Shown in pieces: positions 60,732 to 64,000 of a stretch of 64,000 nucleotides of DNA (the first letter of the stretch is position 1; each line of letters opens with the position of its first letter). Made by a program: the position numbers and the translations under genes. The notes under the pieces are model-generated. The model did not search any database. It saw only the letters and a list, made by a program, of their open reading frames with translations, and had not been told where the DNA came from. Source of the stretch: Gemmatimonadota bacterium. Lineage in GTDB: Bacteria > Latescibacterota > UBA2968 > GCA-2709665. The DNA lies in assembly GCA_028877215.1 (NCBI GenBank), contig JAPPFJ010000035.1, positions 124,001-188,000 on the forward strand, written 5' to 3'.

Positions 60732-60888
60732 CAGTCCGTTGATAAAGTCGCTCTGCATAGGCCGGGGTATTGTGGCCGAAGACAAGGCGCGCGACCGAGT
60801 CCCATCCCTCGATTCGGCGAGGGCGCGCAACGCAGTATATCGACCGCAAGGGCCGGCCGTAGCCCGGATGGGCTTTTTCAACGGGCTG
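60732..60888. repeat. MITE-like element, family A, uninterrupted copy
   Basis: About 157 bases with imperfect inverted ends: CAGTCCGTTGATAAAGTC on the left and the complement of GGCTTTTTCAACGGGCTG on the right. Reverse-complemented, it aligns with the two arms of the element at 27766-28091, which shows that the central part there is an insertion. No 3-base duplication is clear here. It lies 5 bases after the Gfo/Idh/MocA stop and 31 bases before the next start. Confidence 0.8.
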
Positions 60889-60919
60889 CCAGGATTTTCT
60901 ATTCTACCGGGAGCTTTTT

Positions 60920-61909
60920 ATGGAGCCGATCAAGATTGTGGTGACCGACTATATCGAGCCCGACCTGAAATGGGAAGAGGAGGAACTCGGTAAGTACGGG
61001 CACGTCACCTTCGAATATCATCAGCTCAAGTTCAGGCCGGAGTCCGAACTGGTCGAACAGATCGTCGACGCGGATATGATTCTCGTAAATATGGTCAAGA
61101 TGACCGCGGGCGTGATTGATCAGCTGGACAGGTGCAGGCTGATCCTGAGGCACGGCGTCGGATACGACAACGTGGACGTGAGCGCCGCGACCAGGAACGG
61201 AATCCGCGTCGCCTACGAGCCGGACTACTGTTCCGATGAGGTGGCGGAACACGCCATTACGCTGATGTTGTCCGGCTGGCGGAAGCTGAACGTGGGAAGG
61301 AAGATTCTGGAGGCGTCCAGCCGGAGCGGGATCTGGGATTTCACCGAGGTCTATCCGGTCTATTCCGTCAAGGGAAAGACCGTGGGCATAATCGGATGCG
61401 GACGCATCGGGAGCCTGACGCTTCGGAAGCTGGCCGGTTTTGAGGTGAATATCCTGGTCTGCGATCCGTACCTGTCCGAAGAACGCCAGGAGGAACTGGG
61501 TGTACGGGTGGTGGATCTGGACACGGTACTGAAAGAAGCCGATATGATTACGGTTCATGCGTCGCTCGACGAGGAATCGTATCATCTCATCGGCGAGAGA
61601 GAACTCCGGGCGATGAAATCCCACGCCTATCTCGTGAATACGGCGCGCGGCGGTCTGGTGGACGCGGATGCCCTTGCGCGTGCCCTGAGGGACGGCTGGA
61701 TCGCCGGCGCGGCCGTCGACGTGTACGAACAGGAGCCGCCCGAACCGGAGATGGATCTGTTCAACCTGGAGAATGCGCTCCTGGCGCCCCATCTGGCGTG
61801 GTATTCGGAAGAGGCGAACTGGAGCATGCGCGAAAAGGTGATGGAGGACTTTGTGCGATTCATAGAAGGGCGTCCGCCACGGTTCCTGATCAACAGGGAA
61901 CTGGAATAG
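60920..61909 (+). CDS. D-isomer-specific 2-hydroxyacid dehydrogenase (CtBP-like), second copy
   Basis: A 329-residue NAD(P)-dependent dehydrogenase. The dinucleotide motif is GIIGCGRIGS (residues 157-165); catalytic residues are Arg243 (NTARGG), Glu272 (YEQEP) and His291 (APHLAW). The HGVGYDNVDV block and the APHLAWYSEEA end place it in the C-terminal-binding-protein-like branch, in which the His-Lxx-Y pattern is typical. GGGAG lies 8 bases before the ATG, just beyond the family A MITE. Substrate unknown. Confidence 0.9.
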   Translation: MEPIKIVVTDYIEPDLKWEEEELGKYGHVTFEYHQLKFRPESELVEQIVDADMILVNMVKMTAGVIDQLDRCRLILRHGVGYDNVDVSAATRNGIRVAYEPDYCSDEVAEHAITLMLSGWRKLNVGRKILEASSRSGIWDFTEVYPVYSVKGKTVGIIGCGRIGSLTLRKLAGFEVNILVCDPYLSEERQEELGVRVVDLDTVLKEADMITVHASLDEESYHLIGERELRAMKSHAYLVNTARGGLVDADALARALRDGWIAGAAVDVYEQEPPEPEMDLFNLENALLAPHLAWYSEEANWSMREKVMEDFVRFIEGRPPRFLINRELE

Positions 61910-62258
61910 GCGGACGCCGAATAAACCTCAGTTCGAAAAAAGACAACAGTCAAATTGGCCACAAAGAGCCTGAATGCGGGGAGCCGGTAGAGGTGAGACG
62001 GGAGAAGAAGCCATGCCCGGTATGTTCTTCCTCCTCGCCTTCGGCACGAACAGAATCCTCACGAGGCAGGCAATCTCTCCCCTCTCCCGTCTTACGTCTC
62101 CCCCGGTGGTCGGGCGGCGGGGGAGATGTTACGAACACGTCCAGTAACCTGGTGTATCCTGGTAATCCGCAGTTTAATCGCCTTTATTAACAAACACATA
62201 CTCGATTTAACGCCCAGAAAACATGCGAATCCTGGTCAAACCAGTCGGGAGATCTGAA
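61910..62258. other. intergenic region with a wide inverted repeat
   Basis: No gene seen. GTGAGACGGGAGA (about 61993) and its near complement TCTCCCGTCTTAC (about 62083) could form a 13-base stem around an 80-base loop; this may be a fourth small repeat or a leader structure. The last 40 bases are AT-rich. Confidence 0.35.
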
Positions 62259-63596
62259 ATGGCGCAGGTGGCGAACTCGATGACATTGGAGAAACGCAAG
62301 ATACCGGGACCCGGTTCCGCCGAACTGCTCGAGGTTTCCAGGGAATACGAGCCGCCTTGTATGGCCGATCAGGTGCCGGTGGTGTGGGACCATGGTGAGG
62401 GGGTCTGGGTGTGGGACGTGGACGGCAACCGGTTTCTGGATTTTACCTCCGGTGTGCTGGTGACGAATCTCGGCCACTCGCACCCGCGCCACGTGGAGCG
62501 TATCCGCGAACAGGCCGGGAGGCTGATGAACTGTTACTCGTTCCCCACGCCGGAGCGGGTTACGCTGTCAAAGCGCCTGACCGATCTGCTGCCTGACAAT
62601 ATCGATCAGACGTTCCTGCTGACAACGGGCGCCGAGGCCACGGAAGCGGCGATCCGCATTGCAAAACGGTTCACGGGCAAGCACGAGGTGCTCTCGTTTT
62701 ACGGGGGATTCCACGGTCGCACTTACGGACCGATGAGCGTGGCAGGAAGCAAGAATACCAGGCGCGCGTTCGGACCTCAGTTGCCAGGCGGAATTCTGGC
62801 GCCGTTTCCCTATTTCTATCGGGACTTCTACAGGAGCGAAACCGAAGAAGAATGCGCGCAGCGCTGCCTCGAAAATCTGGACAGGATTATCGATTCGACG
62901 TCCACGGGCGACCTGGGCGCCGTGATCACCGAACCCTACCAGGGAGGTGCGGGTTTCATTTTCCCGCCAGCAGGCTGGCTGAAGGGTCTCGAAGCATGGG
63001 CGAGGAAGCGCGGACTGGTCTTCATTCTGGACGAAGTGCAGTCGTCGTTCGGGCGGACCGGAAAGCTGTTCGCGCTGGATTGGGAGGACCTTCAGCCGAA
63101 TATGGTCTGTCTTGGCAAGGGTATCGGCAGCGGAATGCCGGCTTCCGCGCTTGCCGGCGAAAGTCGGATTTTCGAGTGCATGGGAACCGGCGAAATGTCC
63201 AGCACCTGCGGCGGAAATCCGCTGGCCAGCGCCGCGTCCCACGCTGTACTGGACGCAATGGAAGACGAGAGGCTGCCGGAAAACGCGCAACGCGTTGGCG
63301 CCTATATGATAGCACGGTTTCAGGCTATGAAGGCGAAGTACCCGGTGCTGGGCGACGTACGCGGGCAGGGCCTCGTGATCGGTCTCGAGTTCGTACTGGA
63401 CCCCGAGAACAAGACGCCCGCGCCGGAACTGACGTCGGATCTGCTGCTGAGGGCCGGGGAGTACGGTCTTCTGCTCGGCAAGGTCGGGCTGTACGGAAAC
63501 GTCGTAAGGATCGCGCCCCCTCTGGTTATTTCCGAAAGGGAAGCGGGACTGGGCATCGACATCCTCGACCGTGCCCTGGAAGAACTCGCCGGATAA
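62259..63596 (+). CDS. class-III aminotransferase, second copy
   Basis: A 445-residue PLP-dependent aminotransferase: FLDFTSGVLVTNLGHSHPR, TTGAEATEAAIRIAKRF, FILDEVQSSFGRTGKLF and CLGKGIGSGMPASAL with the Schiff-base Lys. It resembles 4-aminobutyrate and other omega-aminotransferases and is clearly related to the enzyme at 18276. The ATG at 62259 follows GGGAGA by 7 bases and is preferred to the ATG at 62223. An M20 peptidase gene follows on the same strand. Confidence 0.9.
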   Translation: MAQVANSMTLEKRKIPGPGSAELLEVSREYEPPCMADQVPVVWDHGEGVWVWDVDGNRFLDFTSGVLVTNLGHSHPRHVERIREQAGRLMNCYSFPTPERVTLSKRLTDLLPDNIDQTFLLTTGAEATEAAIRIAKRFTGKHEVLSFYGGFHGRTYGPMSVAGSKNTRRAFGPQLPGGILAPFPYFYRDFYRSETEEECAQRCLENLDRIIDSTSTGDLGAVITEPYQGGAGFIFPPAGWLKGLEAWARKRGLVFILDEVQSSFGRTGKLFALDWEDLQPNMVCLGKGIGSGMPASALAGESRIFECMGTGEMSSTCGGNPLASAASHAVLDAMEDERLPENAQRVGAYMIARFQAMKAKYPVLGDVRGQGLVIGLEFVLDPENKTPAPELTSDLLLRAGEYGLLLGKVGLYGNVVRIAPPLVISEREAGLGIDILDRALEELAG

Positions 63597-63687
63597 CCCG
63601 GCCGGTTCTTTTGGTACCCCGGACGGTCATGCAGTACCTGTAGCTGAGGATCCGGAATCACACGCGCCGGATCCCGGGAGTGCGCTC

Positions 63688-64000
63688 TTGGATACCCGGT
63701 TATTGAAGTCCGCAGTCGAGTCTCACAAGGAAGATGCGGTAGCGCTGCTTTGCGATCTGATCCGCATCCCGTCCGTGCGCGGAAATGAAGGTCAGGCGAT
63801 TCGGGTGTTGCACGCCCGGATGCAGGACGTGGTCGACGAACGTGAACTCGTGCCCATTGCGGACACGATTCAGGAGGATCCCGACTATTCGTTCAGGCTT
63901 CCAGATCACAGCTATGCGGACCGCCCGAATCTGAGGGTGATAAAAAAGGGAATCGGCGGCGGACGTTCGTTGATCGTGAATACCCACCTGGACGTCGTTC
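63688..64000 (+). CDS. M20-family metallopeptidase/deacylase, N-terminal part
   Basis: The first 104 residues of a protein that continues past the window. A TTG start at 63688 has GGGAG 8 bases upstream. LLCDLIRIPSVRGNEGQAIRVL is the usual opening of ArgE/DapE/carboxypeptidase-G2-type enzymes, and the last visible residues, IVNTHLDVV, contain the His and Asp of the first zinc motif. Family members hydrolyse N-acyl amino acids or dipeptides. It follows the aminotransferase by 91 bases. Confidence 0.82.
   Translation, partial: MDTRLLKSAVESHKEDAVALLCDLIRIPSVRGNEGQAIRVLHARMQDVVDERELVPIADTIQEDPDYSFRLPDHSYADRPNLRVIKKGIGGGRSLIVNTHLDVV

Overview
This window reads as chromosomal DNA from a high-GC, diderm, probably uncultured marine or soil bacterium. 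A TonB-dependent outer-membrane receptor, lipoprotein N-acyltransferase (Lnt) and a lipobox protein imply a Gram-negative-type envelope. The mix of enolase-superfamily enzymes, a phytanoyl-CoA-type dioxygenase, Gfo/Idh/MocA oxidoreductases, class-III aminotransferases, a uronate-isomerase relative and PQQ-type beta-propellers resembles Latescibacterota/Poribacteria-type genomes. That placement is inference from gene content, not from a marker gene.

Layout. 1-3.9 kb (+): end of a ceramidase-like gene, an XRE regulator, a Gly-rich membrane protein and a large secreted zinc metalloprotease. 4.0-10.3 kb (+): a catabolic operon (two enolase-superfamily enzymes, a medium-chain dehydrogenase, gamma-glutamyltransferase, PhyH dioxygenase) closed by a hairpin terminator shared with the convergent TonB receptor (10.4-13.0 kb, -). 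13.9-16.9 kb (+): 2-hydroxyacid dehydrogenase, uronate-isomerase-like amidohydrolase and a DUF1080-type protein. 17.0-27.7 kb (-): a one-directional run of SelA-like PLP enzyme, class-III aminotransferase, Gfo/Idh/MocA oxidoreductase, SDR, two exported beta-propeller proteins, a HEAT-repeat lipoprotein and hemL. 28.1-32.9 kb (+): a tRNA-Arg-like sequence, uvrA coupled to a zinc-ribbon gene, and a small RHH-type gene with an unknown partner. 33.0-38.0 kb (-): rfbC, rfbB, a Ca2+/Na+ antiporter and a single ORF fusing Lnt to TatC. 38.3-41.5 kb (+): bioF, a carboxypeptidase-regulatory-domain protein and trmJ. 41.6-53.7 kb: an accessory zone of small acetyltransferases, methyltransferases, VOC proteins, toxin-antitoxin parts and a complete IS1595-family element. 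53.9-57.5 kb (-): a GH106-like glycosidase and a four-CxxC zinc protein. 57.9-64 kb: MobA-like transferase, SDR, Gfo/Idh/MocA, 2-hydroxyacid dehydrogenase, class-III aminotransferase and the start of an M20 peptidase.

The main new observations are (1) the Lnt-TatC fusion, which joins lipoprotein acylation to twin-arginine translocation in one polypeptide; (2) a 2-kb IS1595-family element with inverted repeats, a target duplication, two antisense cargo ORFs, a tRNA-like sequence and a strongly structured right end; (3) three families of short inverted-repeat (MITE-like) elements, one nested inside another, and one lying next to the Shine-Dalgarno sequences of two genes; and (4) two tRNA-like sequences lacking a normal D-arm, one upstream of uvrA with a promoter and a hairpin. 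All calls come from reading the sequence; no database search was run.
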